A DNA stretch of 64,000 nt from positions 24,866,001-24,930,000 of the forward strand of contig NC_053415.1 in NCBI RefSeq assembly GCF_016859285.1, written 5' to 3'. The notes under the pieces are model-generated. The model was not told where the DNA came from. It worked only from the letters and a program-made list of their open reading frames with translations, and ran no database searches. Every line of letters begins with the position of its first letter. The stretch's first letter is position 1. A program made the translations under genes and the position numbers. Of the stretch, positions 46,990-60,079 are shown one piece after another. The DNA is from Xiphias gladius. Taxonomy: Eukaryota; Chordata; Actinopteri; Istiophoriformes; Xiphiidae.

Positions 46990-49900
46990 ACTCACTTTCT
47001 ACCTGACTGTCCAGAGCCCGTGAGAATGGGTTCGGATCAAGAACTTAACAAAACAAACATCCTCATTTAGTTAATGGCTCACTTATGAATTGCTCTCATC
47101 AAGGATTCGCACCTTCTTGTATTAATGTCAGATGATTGCAAACTCTAATCTCGGAGGGATCATTCCAATCAGAGGTGTTAGGAAAAACATCCAGGTTCCA
47201 AAGTAAACATATGATGTAAGAAATTACCCCATGGTGCAAACTCTGCAAGGAAGCAAAAAATGAAACATAACACATGATGCAAACTCTGCGAGGAAGCAAA
47301 AAATGAAACACGTGATGCAGCCTCGCCTGACAAGACAAGTAATCGGTAAATACATTGATTATAAATTAATGATAAATAATTTTTTTATGAATTTACAATT
47401 CACAATTGGTGGCTTAACTGTGGATATATATAGTGATGTGTTTCTAAGATTTTAAAATCCTTTAACAAGCCAAACACAACATTTTCCATACCCTTATGAC
47501 CTGCGGTCCGTCAGAAGAGGCCTTGTGATGTCGGAAGCCCTGCCCACCAGTGCTTATGTCCTTCTTTCTAAATGAGCAGCTCTTTGCCTTTGTATCTGAG
47601 AGTTGAACACAAAGAAAACTGTCCTCATTTTGGGCTTAATAGCAAATAATAACACTAAAAAATAAAAACATGTAAACGAAGAACTCTGACTGAAACAACA
47701 TTTGTTCAATGTGCATTCTAATGCGAGATGTAACAGCAAAACCATAAAAAAAGGCTCATTTGCTATGCATTAGGTAGATTATCAATGCTTGTTTTAAACA
47801 ATCCTTGAGAGTTTTTCAAGCCCATTTTAATGCAAGATGCTCACTCGGCACATGCATGTTAAAAGATGATGTTTATTACTTCCTCCATTTCTCACTGCGG
47901 AGTCGGGATCACCTCTCAACCAGCATGAACAGGGGGAACGATAACAGCAACCAGTAACTGAACCTACCGCACATATGGCATATGAGTGATGTATTACGAT
48001 AGAATCTGAGTCTTTAGTTCTCGGGGAATCAGTCATCCAATCATACACGATATTGTGCAAAGTGTTCTCGTTGTCTTACGGTATTCTTTTCACCGCCACC
48101 CAGCCCTGTTTTTTGTGCCCAGTTGGCACGAGTCAGATTATAACCTGGGAAAAAACGGTCATGTGAGTGGGATCAGCTATCGTGACATATTCTGAAAGAT
48201 AAACAGGCGGACTTCGCTGAAAGTGGGTGTCCCTCCCTCTTTTACTTGAGAAGTGATCATAATTTATCTTAACTGTTTTATTTAGTCCTGATGCCTCACA
48301 CTAAAAGCTATCGTATTTCTGAATTTTCAGGCGATCACGGCGGTCTTGGAGTTTCGCGGTGCATTCGTGCCGCGTGGCCTCCAGACTGACAGAGTGGGAG
48401 AAAAGTGCCACTTCTGTCACTGCGCACCACCCACCCAAGCTGGCTCTCCCACCTGAATTACGATTTCTGCATTGTTGGTGCTCATTGCATCTAGGAATGC
48501 GACTGTGCATTAGGGGTACGTCATGGGATTAATCGCCTATATCTGCAGGGTGTTTTGAATGTAAAACACAGGAAGTGGATGTGGCCCACTTTCAAATTTA
48601 AATGCAAACGGGCAGCCAAAACAAAACGGATGTACACAAACCTTATGAACCAGGACTGTGTTGCGCCAGCTACTCTTAAATCCATTGCATCTACAGTCCA
48701 ATCTAGAGCAAACGGCTGTGTTAACAGGAGCTCGCTGTAGCGTGACAAGCTGCCATAACAGCTGCTGTGAGACACAGAGACATATCTTTTCAGTGGTGTT
48801 GTGCCGTCTTGTAGTCGGGTATACTGAGACTTTAACCAAAGGTTTTTTTCCTTCTTGACAAAGTGTGTCCCTGTGTTCACTTCATGTTTGTATTTGTGTG
48901 ACCCATGAAGCTCGCTGGGTATGTAACAACGAGGGAAGGGGCATTTGTTCCCTGAGTCCTTTTACGTACACACGCATATATTTGGTGCCCAAGAAGTACT
49001 TTGTGTGCGGCAACATGTTTTGACGTGGCGATACATCAAACTCCAATTAGTAAACACTTACATCGGAACCAGGCTGAGTTTGAACTAAGGAACAGCTGGT
49101 GCAACTGGCAGGTGCCAACGAATAATGCAAGAGGGAGCAAAACCAATTTAATTCCCTCCTCAAATTTCCTCCGGAAAATCAGGAGCTGCTGACCTTCTTT
49201 TATCCTGAAGATCTCATTTCTGAGTTTTTGTGTGCGAGCATTTGTAGTTGTATTTTCAGTATTTATCTTTTTCTTTTTTCTTTTTCTTAATCAGTTTGCC
49301 AACATTAGTATCCTTATCTTGCACGTTAAACTTCTCTGTTCTGTTCAACTAATTGTTATTCTTTAAATGCTGACTCCCGTGAAAAAGGCCTGGGAGGTGA
49401 CTAAAACCAGTGTTTATCCACAACAAGGTCATGTTCAAAAGGATGTTGAGTAAATGGTCAAAGTCTTCAGACAGAGCTTGCGAGACTGCCGGTGTCTCCC
49501 TCTGCTGTCCGTTGTCAGTGATACACCTCAAACACAATCTGCTGCTGATCCTTAACCATAAGGGTACACAGTACGCTCCGCGAATGATGATCTTACCCGT
49601 ACCCGCCCTTTAAAAGACACAGGGAGGGGGAAATGGGGCTGTACATACGTATGTATTTACTGCTGTAGGCCTCAAATCTGCATCGGTTCAGGTACACAAT
49701 TGTCATGTCTACACTGGGCCTTGTACTTAAAATAAAAAAAATGAAAGGACAAATAAATGATACCTAAAAAGACAAAAGTAGAACAGAATATTCAGACATG
49801 AAGACCATATAATTAATACATGTCATGGTTAATAAACTTACTATCCTGGCCAGCAGTAGCCCAAAGGGAGGTGGCTGAAGAGTCCATCTTTATTTAAAAT

Positions 49901-52060
49901 AATTACCACATATAAGTATTTCCTCATTATCCTCCTTCCTTTTTTAAATGTTTGTTTCATTCAAGGATATTCAAGGGCAGAATCACCTTGGGCCACACCC
50001 AGACTAGGGCTGTGGCCCTAGGAGGTCTGGCTGATTGCAGGTCTCACCTTCTTCTCGCCTTCATCCTCTGTGGGGTGAGTAATAGGCACGAATTTGTCCA
50101 TGAATTCTCTTTTTTTTCCTCTGGAGTGGATCAAGGCTTCTCCCACCATTCCCCTCATACCACTAAAGCCCTAAAGTGCTTCTAGAGGCTGGAAAGAGGC
50201 CCAACAAGCCACCTCCCTCGACAACCGGTGGCCAGAATAAAAAATAAAATAAATAAAATACATTTAATAACTAATAATAGTAATAACATTGTAATGTGCA
50301 TATGCGCAAACACTGCGAATTCCCAAAAAAAGCAATGAAGATTGTACAGTATAAAATAAAGTACTTTAGCTACACAGTGGAAACGAGCAGAAGTTAAATG
50401 GTCCTTTATAGTGCAGATGTGAGGGGACATGGACTTCAGGCATCGTCAGGGAAAAAAACTGAGGAGGTCTGGGTTTCGCAGGAAGGGAGGATTGTCCTTT
50501 CATGGTAAAGAGCAGCTGTGAGGAGCCTGTTTTCCATCCATAAAGCTGTCAGGCTGGACGGTGGGGATATAAATGAAATTACTCAGTGTGTGTATTATAT
50601 AGCTTCATTTTAAGTTGATAGAAAAAGGTCCGAATGAATGATAAACTGTACGTATTCGTATATGTCCGACATAATGGGTAATGTTTTGTTGCTTCATCAC
50701 ACACTACCGTAAAAGAGGAGATGTACAAGCACAGCAGCAGAAAGCATCGTGGCTTTAGACAGTCTCTGTCTCACCCTGCTGTTTAGCTTCAGTAGTACAA
50801 TGGTTTTCAACTCGTACAAAGAGAGACACATGATAAAGAAGCAAATAGAGCAAAGGTTTGAGACTACGATACATGAAGAAAGGTTTCATGGAAAAGTTTT
50901 CCCAGGGGTAAGAAGACACGAGCCTGCTACCCACAAAAACTGTTGAAAGACAGATCAGTTGGCAGAGGAGCCTTCCTCATTTCCACATAGGTGCAGTTCT
51001 CAGGTTCTCTCTTGTTGTTCTGAAACACAGGACCAGAAAAGCAAAAGGTTTCTTAGGATTTTCTTTTTCTTTATCACATGTAGCTCAAAGAGTATAAACC
51101 AGCTTCCAACGTTACAGGCAACCAGTGCTGTTTCTGTACCTGTGCAGACAGGGTCATGGGAGGTTTCTAAGAAACTGTGACATAGGCCATAAAACATATA
51201 TAGTTGGAGCTACTACAGTTAAAGCTATTATTTAGTTCAAAACATACTGTACAGTCGATAGAGAAAGAAATAATTAAACAGGGATAAAGTGAGACAGCAA
51301 GAGAGTTTCTAAATGACATTAAAAAAAAAAAAAAAAAAAAATATTGCCCTGAAACTGGACTCTGATGAAGCCTCGTTTTAATGAATTGCACCAACATAAG
51401 AAATAAAAAGGTAAACTGAGGCCACAGAATTGAGGATTTTTGTGTTTTTCGAGTGCCGCAATCCTACTTTATGAGTCGTTGCCCTGAAATTATTAAACCT
51501 ATTTCTTTTAAACTCGCAGAGATAATTCATAACATGTAATATGTGCAATGTTACGGAAACTGTCACAGAAGAGAAAAACTCCAAAACCACAACTTTCAAC
51601 TGCAGTTTGACTGCTGCGGTCAACACCGCTGGTCTCTAACGGACTGCGATAGGACTCCGTGTTATTCAGCGGACTGACTTTACCTCAGCTCTGTCGCACC
51701 GACCATTGCGAGTGGGTGTGAGCGATGTGTGGGCCACCCGTGTGTGTGTGTGTGTGTGTGCGTGTGTGTGCAGGGACATCTGGGGGGGGGCAGCTGATAA
51801 ATGGAAAGCAACATTAAACCGCCAGAGGTGAAAAGTGAGAAGGGTGCGCCCATTTTGTCTTTGATAACTCGGTTTGAAAAGCCCATGAAGCGACCCCGGT
51901 GGTCTCCAGGTTGTCAGCTGTGCATAGTAATTTGGGTTAATTCATTAATCAAAGTCAGCCATTTTGTTCCGCAAGACCACGAACACCGTTGTGCGCTGAC
52001 TACACAAGACCACGGCCCATGTGTCAAGGTTGATCTGAAATGTGATCCCATCTGTGGAAG
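46990..52060. other. Long intergenic stretch, no gene recognised
   Basis: Contains a short tandem duplication (47225-47325), a poly-A run near 51320-51341 and a GT tract at about 51740-51770. No splice-linked coding exons could be supported on either strand. Confidence 0.4.
47225..47325 (+). repeat. Tandem duplication of ~50 bp
   Basis: The string gcaaactctgc-aggaagcaaa followed by aaatgaaaca occurs twice in direct succession, with few differences. No coding content. Confidence 0.8.
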
Positions 52061-52252
52061 GTGCAAAGGCAGCACGTCGATGCACCTGGCGACGTTATAA
52101 GCAAGTCCCCGAGCTGCACCGTCATTTCCTGCCTGTCTGAGACGGCCCAGATGGGCTGCAACCACGTGGAGATGTGCGGTGTCCTTTCATAAAATTCCCT
52201 TTGTACAGAGGTCTCAGCTTTGTTCAGGGGATCAGTGTGTGTGGAATTCTTA
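52060..52252 (-). other. Possible cytoplasmic-tail exon of the CD28-like gene
   Basis: After RLRMT (phase 0), a minus-strand frame from about 52252 reads NSTHTDPLNKAETSVQREFY and stays open to about 52024. It has a Tyr but only a weak acceptor (TTAAG|AATTCC). It is the best candidate tail in the next kilobase, but support is thin. Confidence 0.2.
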
Positions 52253-52891
52253 ACCACGGGACTCAAAATGAAGTTGTGACCGGTTTTAAAGGGGGATCAG
52301 ATGTGTAGACATTAATGATCATGACGTATTCGTAGTTTCTTGACCGGCTGCATTAGTAATAACTCCTCAGAAACTCCTCAGAATAAGAATTAAGCTCCTA
52401 AACCTGAAAGAATTTAGAGGAAATCCAGAGGACTCCTTAATCACTAAGACCTACCCACTGTCGGTGGGCTACTGTGGTGGTGCGTCAAATGTTTTGGAAA
52501 ATTTCAACGATAAATAGGTTCTAAAAGCATGTTTTGATGGCGGCAAGTTAATGAAGATCCAATCAGCTCGCCGACGAGTCGAAACAATCCAACAACACCG
52601 GAGGTGAGGGTCTGCACAACTCAACAACAAAAAACAGCTGGCAGCGCTGACTTGTCAGAATTATCAATCAAACCAAAATCTGCTCCTCAGACCCCAGTTT
52701 GTTCCACATCTTACAGCTTGTTTCGCTCTCCTGTGTATTAATGAATACTAATTCACTGACGGAGACCACTCACCTGTGGACATAGTGAATAAGTGAAGTG
52801 AAACCCCAACACCCTCTCTCTGTGACAACCAGACAATCAGATACGAAGACATGTGACAATTAAGAGAAAGCAATAAGTCAGACAGACATAC

Positions 52892-55800
52892 AGTCATCCT
52901 CAGTCTGACGTAGACGAAGCTGATGGCACAGCTGTATAGGAATATCAGAGCCAGCAGACCAGTCAGAGTCCAGATCAGTTGGTAATGCTGACTGGGAGGG
53001 GGAGGGGGAGGGGGAGGGGGAGATATGCAGTCCTTCTCCGTTTCCTTTTGACCTGAAAAAGACATAACAAGGTTACTTCCTGTTTATACTGGTTTACAAA
53101 AACAAAAACAGTGCCCATGTGTTTGGCCGACTCAGCCAAGTTTCAGAACATCAGCAGTGATCGGGAAGAAGAATGTGATATTCAGCAGTCAAAGTCCTTG
53201 AAAATCTGGGGTTCAGTCCCATGCATTTCTCAGGAAAAATACTATAGACGACTAAATGAGATACAGTCAACGTTCAAGTTTGGAAAAAATACATTCTAAG
53301 GTATTATTCATCAAAAGTTTAATGGTTAAAGGGGCACAAGGAAATGGTAGCTAGTCTGCGTCATCGGGACTGCGTGGGTGTAGTAAGTTAGCAGCCTCGC
53401 AGCAGTTGAATTCGGATTCCTGATTAGGGCGCTGAACTTAACGGCGTTTTTCCAACCACCGCTTCAAACCAGTGAGAAGAGCTCAGTGAAAACAGGAAAT
53501 CTGTCATGTTACACAACCAAAAGTGTTCAAACCTAGAAAAAAAAAAATCTTTGAGTAGGAACCCTTCACTCAGAAGCCGATAAGCTTTCGGGGCCTTTGA
53601 TTTTCTGCGGTTCAACGGCAGCATAAACCAGATGAATCAAACAAAGTGTCTGTTTGCTGAGCACGGCTGTCAGTCAGTACAAATAAGTGTCACGCCCGAA
53701 GCTACGATTGGACTGTTCTTGATTCTGCCACAACAATATAAGTGCATCTCAAAAAAGAATCAGTTCCCTTCCATTTCCTCATCAAAGCGGCTGAAATTCT
53801 CGTTTTCGCCGACCTCAAGTGTTTTAACCTCTCACCCTGCAGCGGTGGTGTAGAGGTGTACCCCGGAGTGTGTCGGCACGCTGTGACGTCACAGCTGGGT
53901 GTGGCTACGGAGCGCGCTTCCGACCACACAAACTCGAAATCAATGCCTTTCAGCCTGGCGTTAAGGTGCCCTTTAAAACTAACAATAGGGCTGGTGTAAT
54001 AGTTTTCTCTTTATCAACAGAGTTCATGAAAAGACCACGATAAATGTATAAGTCCATGGCTCAATACACTCAGACTTCCCTATCCTGTCAGTGGCACTTA
54101 GCCCCGTCTCCCGCTGATTCCTACTGAAGGTGTAAATCTTTAGAAATGGGTCACAGATAAATTGTTTCATCTTTAAACAAGGCAAAGTAATTTCGTAAAA
54201 CAGCTGGACGCCACAGCCGCAGGAATCAAACCTCAAACCTCTGGGGAGGCTCGGGGGGTCTACGTGGAGAGATGTTCACTCTAACCCAGCGGACTGTTTC
54301 AAGCTGGGATTGACAATAAGCACAGAATTTCTTTTCAGTATATTCATGGTATCAGATTCATTGTTAACATCAGCAATAACGGTTTTTATCTTAACACCAT
54401 TAAAACAAAATGTATCACAGAACCCCGAATGTGGCTTTTCTCTCTGGGTTGGTACTGATGAAGGTGCTCATCAAAGCGTTAATATCGAATTTGTCCAAAT
54501 ATCACTATGAACACGAATGAATACAAGGTGTCGTGGTTGTCCGTCTTCAGCCACCGCAGTGTGAAAAAAGCTGTCTCAGCTGAAGCAGTAGAGATGGGGG
54601 GATTCTGCAGCTTCCGTGAAAAGGCCCTTTGTCTGAGGACATGCTCGTGGCTATGTCGTCGATAGTATCACAGGCAGGATCACCGAGAATGTTGCCAAGC
54701 ATTTTCGGTTGGGGAGTAAGTTGGTCTTTTTCAAGAAGATGGTGGGATTCCTCAGGGTTTCTTCCCTGTTGGCTGCCTCAGGTGCTTTTTATGTGCTTTT
54801 TGTGCGTTCTGGGTGCACCGAGCGCTGGCTTAGAGGCTCAAAAAGCATCTCACAACACAGGAGGTCAAAGAAGGTTTTCACTTCCAGACCCTGCCTATGT
54901 GGGCAGTCTCGCACACTTTTGTCGTCCTTAAGCTTCTCCGAAGACCCTAGGATTTCTCTGCATACACGCCTTATAGCGCACGTTTGCATGTCACCCTCTT
55001 GTTGGACAAATGACCTGAATGGTGACTAAATCATCACAGCCACACAGGGACCTCCGGAGAGCTCCTTGCATTTTGGTGACTCAGAAATTACCAGAGCAAT
55101 GCCCTGAATGATGTTCGCCGAGTCAGCAGCAGCGGCTGCAATGTCAGATTTAAACTCAACTACAGTGCCCGTGTTCATGGTAACGATGATCCCTGCAGTG
55201 ATGCGTTTTTAAAACTTTTTGGCCAACGAAAGAGCTCTATGGCACAGAGGAATAACATGGATCAGGCTTTGTTGACAATAAGAAAACTATAAAATACCAC
55301 CAGCCTTATCCTTTACTTCTTTTTTCTGTATTAACAGCATTTTGTTGTGTTTACTCAGCAATTACAACCAAAAAGGTCAATAACTGTCTTTTTACTTTGT
55401 TTTTAATTTATTGAAGTCACAGTAATCCTATATAGAATATGAAAGGAGATACATATGACCATGCGTATTGTGTTTCACTTATTCGAATTTAAATAGGCTC
55501 TGCAAATCTTCCAAAGGCTTAGACGTACCTGACCGCAGTCTGGTTGGTATTCCTTTCATGGTGTAATCTAGATGACCTTTCCTCACTGTGAACTCACACT
55601 CATATGACATGGTCATGTTCTCTGGCCCAAGGTTGAGTAAGATGAAGAGCCACTTGTTGGGATTCTCTGGATGCATGGCAATGTTCTTACATTCCTTCTT
55701 TCCCTTCTGGCAGAGCAGTGACCTTTTAGACGTATCTGCTCTGAGGGTGGACAAAGATGTGTTAGACAGAGTATATCTACCAGCCAGACCGAGCCTTTAG

Positions 55801-57298
55801 TCTTCAGTTGGGTTCGTTAATGACTAAAAGGACTAAATCAACATTTTGGGATATACACTTATGCGCTTTGCTGTCAAGAGTTGGACGAGAACACTGATAA
55901 CGCACCCAAGAAACAGACCCACGCATAACCTCCCATAAAACGCCAGTCACCTTTACACTTTGGCTTTTGTAGACTAAATGAACAAGACAGTGCGTGTTAA
56001 TTAGTGAGCTTTAGAGGTGCTGGTATACAGATTTTGTTACCTTTGTTTTCCGCTGTTTCCGGTTTTAATGCTAAGCTGAGCTAACAGACTCGCACCTGAT
56101 GTTTTCCAATTTGCACCGAGTTGGGTGAACATCTACCGCATCAACTTGGCCTCTTATCAGGACTGTTAAAGTATTTCACGCTACGCTGTGGTGGTGGAGG
56201 AAAAGTCAGGAGATGGCCAAAGTCCGTGGGCTTCATGCATCTGGGGACGATGCATGTCTGTACAAAATTTCATGTCACTCCAGCCAGTAGTTGTCAAGAT
56301 ATTTGGTCTCTCTCTGATATTTGCTGCCCACTATTTCTGTAATATGTTCACCCAGTTAAAGGTAAAACACTCATCCTGGGAAAGTAACTAACAATGAAAT
56401 GAGAATCACAGAGGCTGATAACATAGAGAAAAGAGAGACGGAGAACTTCAAATTGGAGGAAAATACAGCAAGAGGCAGCATGCACTTCAAAGTGGAAAAG
56501 CATCCACTCCCTTAGTGTATATTTCACAACTCAGCATCCTACGCACACGGATTTTATGACACCAGGATACATACTGTGATATGCTGTTGAGTCGAGCATC
56601 TTCAACAGAGCTGACGTTCACGGTGTGTTCACAGGTGATAACGGCTGACCCATCCGGGTTTATAGTCTGGAACTGTGGCTGAATCACCTTAAAACCTGAC
56701 GGGCGAAAAAGGATTCAGCCTCTCTTGGAAAACACATAATCAAGCTTAAACAGTAACACCTAACGAGGTTTTCTTTCGTGTTCATCAGAGCATTGTTTCC
56801 CATTTCATTTAAGAGGCGAAATCGGCCTGTTTGAGACGTCAAAAAGGGGCAGAGTGTTTTAGCAGCACCTCTTTTCCCTTTTCTTTTACTGGGCTGAACA
56901 GTGTCAAGATTTATTCTCAACTCAGTAGGTTAATATGCCGACTGTGGCCACGGTGTATCAGTAATACAGATCACTACAACTTCCCTCACAACAACAAATG
57001 CAGAAACATCTCAGCTTGTATAAAATACGAGTGAATACCAATATATGTAAACCAGTAGCTGATCATACAAGTTTCATTGGATCATTAGGTGAATTATTAT
57101 TCATGGTTATATTGTTTATGATAATACGACACATAAATAAATATAATAATTTGAAGTTCGAAATTGAGAAACAAAAAAACCTGTGAATTCCTATAGACAG
57201 TAGACGGGGAAATGGAGAGTCCTACCATGACTTGGGTGGAAGTTGAAGCTCAGATAAACTGTGAAGACAATGAAGATGTTGAAGTGGCAAGCTGTCAT
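52892..57298 (-). CDS. CD28/CTLA4-like immunoglobulin receptor (3' coding end not resolved)
   Basis: Four exons splice in frame, giving 189 residues. Exon 1, 57298-57226, is the signal peptide (MTACHFNIFIVFTVYLSFNF). Exon 2, 56695-56575, is the first half of a V-type Ig domain (FKVIQPQFQT, VITCEH). Exon 3, 55740-55529, is the second half (LLCQKGKKEC, LNLGPENMTMSYECEF, GIPTRLRSG). Exon 4, 53052-52892, has a stalk Cys, nine prolines (DCISPPPPPPPPPSQ) and a transmembrane helix (LIWTLTGLLALIFLYSCAIS), ending RLRMT at a GT donor. Phases 1, 2, 1 and 0 all agree. A stalk Cys before a Pro-rich stretch and a TM is the CD28-family layout, whose members are T-cell costimulatory or inhibitory receptors. 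No MYPPPY-type B7-binding motif is seen in the FG loop. The cytoplasmic exon is uncertain. Another single-V teleost receptor is the alternative. Confidence 0.6.
52995..53022. repeat. GGGGGA minisatellite inside the stalk exon
   Basis: Four to five tandem copies of a six-base G-rich unit. On the coding (minus) strand it gives CCC-CCT repeats and so a run of nine prolines. A length-variable repeat within a coding exon. Confidence 0.85.
53060..55525. other. Intron of the CD28-like gene, no gene recognised
   Basis: Overlapping plus-strand frames at 54629-55029 (100 and 106 codons) lack domains and splice partners. I treat the stretch as intronic or repeat-derived. Confidence 0.4.
56185..56320 (-). 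repeat. Interspersed repeat in CD28-like intron
   Basis: gatggccaaagtccgtgggc, then tgtctgtacaaaatttcatg and gtagttgtcaagatattt. This is a repeat seen widely in teleosts; a related copy in the opposite orientation is at 59530-59790. Confidence 0.55.
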
Positions 57299-57890
57299 CT
57301 CAGCGTTTCTGCTTCTTCTCGCACTGTGGTGTGAAAAACAATACTCACAGCACTCCAGCTGACACCATCTGGCATCACAAACACCTCGGTCTGATACTGA
57401 GGTGAGGAAAAAGAACATTTTGAGGTTGGGCTTAACGCAGATCTAACCATAGCTTCTATTTCTACAGTAGCTATACCCTATAATTACCAACTGTCAATCA
57501 AACTATTTTTGTTTTTGTGGATGATAATATTTCCTGCAGACCGTGATGTGTCTCGTGATACATTTTAAAAGTGTGATACACTTTAACATTCTCTACTTAA
57601 ATAAATGATCATTTACTTAATTCATTAAAAGTTGCAATGCTGAAATATAAAATTGCTCTGGATTCAGAACGATATCTTAAAGTATCAAAAGTCAAAGTGC
57701 TTGTTATGCAGGCAGAATGGCTCCTGTCAGCATTACTGTTAAATATTATCTTTCTGGATTATTATTACCTATGCATTGACATCTTTTTGATACTGGGGCT
57801 GGTTGAGATAGAGCTAAATAAATGCGTCTGGACTTTAAATACTTTATAAACTGTTGGGTAAACTAAATTACTGTATAGCAATGCATTATA

Positions 57891-58585
57891 CACCCAAGCA
57901 CTTTATTAGGAACACCATAGTTATACTGGGTAGGGCTATGAATTCATGAATTAACGTTGTTGATGCCAAATTCTGACTCTAGCGTCTGCTGCCCCGGCAG
58001 AAATCCAGATTCACCAAAGACCGGGCCACGTATTCCAGTCTTCATCTGTCCAGTTTTTCGGTGCAGTCTGTGGCCACTGCAGCCTCAGGTCTCTGTTCTT
58101 GACTGACAGGAGTGGAACCGGACGTGGTCCTCTGCTGTTTATAGCCCGTCCAGCTCAAGGTTCAACGTGTTGTTCGCTCTGAGATGCTCTTCTGCTCACC
58201 ACAGTTGTAAAGGGTGGTAATCTGTGTTACCGTGACCTTTCTGTCAGCTCCAACCAGTTTAGCCATTTTACTCTGCTGTTCGCGGGATGATTTTTGTTTT
58301 TTCACACCATTCTGACTAAACTCTAGAGACTACTGTGCGTGAAAATCCCAGGAGATCAGCAGTTTCAGAAACACTCAAACCAGCCCTTCTGGGACCAACA
58401 GTCCTGCCACGATCAAAGTCGCTGAGATCACATTTTTTCCCCCATTCTGATATTTGACGTGAACATTAACCGGAGCTCCTGACCTGTATCTGCAGGATTT
58501 TATTCATCGCACACATGACTGGCTGATTTAATAATGCATGAATAAACGGGTGTAAACGTGTTCCTAATAAAGTGCTCAGTGAGTG
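57891..58585 (-). mobile_element. Tc1/mariner-like element with inverted repeats, internally deleted
   Basis: A 695 bp unit flanked by TA (57889-57890 and 58586-58587). The ends are inverted copies of AGCACTTTATTAGGAACAC. Internal minus-strand strings such as tctcctgggattttcacgc and actttgatcgtggcaggac belong to a common teleost element whose full form encodes a transposase. Here the coding part is cut down and broken. It lies about 600 bp upstream of the CD28-like first exon. Confidence 0.8.
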
Positions 58586-58589
58586 TATG

Positions 58590-59525
58590 CGTGTGTGTAT
58601 ATGCTGTTTACAGATTTTAAGATCTCACCGTGAAAATAACTATAGTTGTCAAAAATTGTAAAGGAGTAAAAAGTAGTATTTTTTCCTCTGAACTTCTATG
58701 TATTTAGCTTAAAGTAGAAATAATCAAGGACAAGAAACTGAGTGAATTTTAGTAAGGATCAAGAAAAAAATCTTTTTTATGCAACCTGTCAGTGCTGTCT
58801 GGGGTATAGATATATGAATCAGTCCTTGAAAGACCCTTAACGCTTTGATTGGATCTGGTGTAGCTAGAGTCAGCAGTGTTTGTCCACATCCTGTTTTTCA
58901 AAGTTTCTGCTTCTGTGAATTCTTTTTTGTGTGATACATAAAGAAACCACAGGCACTACTAAGTCATAACACATACACCAGACTTCAGACGAAACAAAAT
59001 TCAAATTCATGGTCAATTATCTGGATCTGCCCCCAAAATCTAATGGCTTCTTCCATTGGCCCATGCCCCATGTCTCCACCAATTTAAATCAGTACAGTGC
59101 ATTTTGTGTAATCCTGCTGGCAAATAAAACAAACAAACAAAAAGACAGACACGGGTGAAAACACAACCTTCTCCGTGGAAGTAATCAGCTTTACCAGCCT
59201 GAATTCGGTTCGCTCATTGGTCCATCTGTGGTCTTTATCTTCTTTTTCTTTTCTCTTTTCTTTTTTTGGAGGAGGCAGTACACTGTTCTAGTTTCTATTG
59301 CCAGGGAACTCAAGTAAAACAAAATCAAACACGGCCTTAGAGCAAAATCCTCTCGGTTTCTTAAGGCTTTGTATTCTAACCTCACTCCAAAATTCACTCG
59401 TGCTGGGAGAGACAGCCACTGATGCGTACTTTTTTATAGCCACGTAAGTGTCATGGCTCTATGGATGGAAATGTTGATCGTCGGTCGGTCGGTCGTGCAA
59501 CCACTCTGGTTTAGATGGTGTACCA
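58590..59525. other. Intergenic stretch, no gene recognised
   Basis: AT-rich DNA; a short tetranucleotide ggtc run lies near 59480. Nothing supported as coding. Confidence 0.4.
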
Positions 59526-59529
59526 CCTG

Positions 59530-59790
59530 TCTAGACTGAAATATCCCTACTACTAATTAAGATTGCCGTGAAATTTTGTACACACATTCGCAGTCCCCAG
59601 AGCATGAAGCCCACAGACCTTGGCGGGCTCAAAACTTGTGGTTTTGAGTCAAATGTTTCAATAGCTATCCGATGGGTCGCCACAAAACTTGGCACAGATA
59701 TGTCTGTTCCCCACAGGATGAATTGTCGAAGCTCTGTTGATCCTGAGTTTTCACCTAGCACCACAATCAGGTCGAAATTTTAATTTGCCC
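59530..59790 (+). repeat. Interspersed repeat, copy of the 56.2 kb family
   Basis: Contains gccgtgaaattttgtacaca, agtccccagagcatgaagcc and a second gccacaaaacttgg block. Reverse-oriented relative to 56185-56320, indicating the same family. Confidence 0.5.
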
Positions 59791-59861
59791 AATACCAGAC
59801 TAAATGCATGCAAAGCTAATGATGTTCCCATCAGCCTCAGCTGTACTAGTGTGGTCTTGTT

Positions 59862-59997
59862 AGTGTGGCTCAGGTGGTAGAAAGGGTCATCCAGTTCCTC
59901 CCGTCCACATGTCAAAGTGTCCTCAGGCAAGACAGATGAACCCCTAACTGCTCCCAATGTTCAGACAGAACACTTTGCATGATAGCTTACTGCAATT

Positions 59998-59998
<1 letters not shown>
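59862..59998 (+). mobile_element. tRNA-derived SINE relic
   Basis: Begins tggctcaggtggtagaaagg (A-box-like), followed directly by cagttcctcccgtccacatg, tcaaagtgtcctcaggcaag and aactgctcccaatg. The B-box part is deleted relative to the usual form, and the tail has been replaced by the GT tract that follows. Confidence 0.6.

Positions 59999-60073
<75 letters not shown>
59999..60073. repeat. GT microsatellite
   Basis: About 75 bases of uninterrupted (GT)n growing from the ggtgtgtg of the SINE tail. Confidence 0.95.
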
Positions 60074-60074
<1 letters not shown>

Positions 60075-60079
60075 AAACT

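Noticed and set aside
54629-55029. Two overlapping plus-strand frames of about 100 codons
   Set aside because: They sit in an intron of the CD28-like gene on the other strand and have no motif or splice context.
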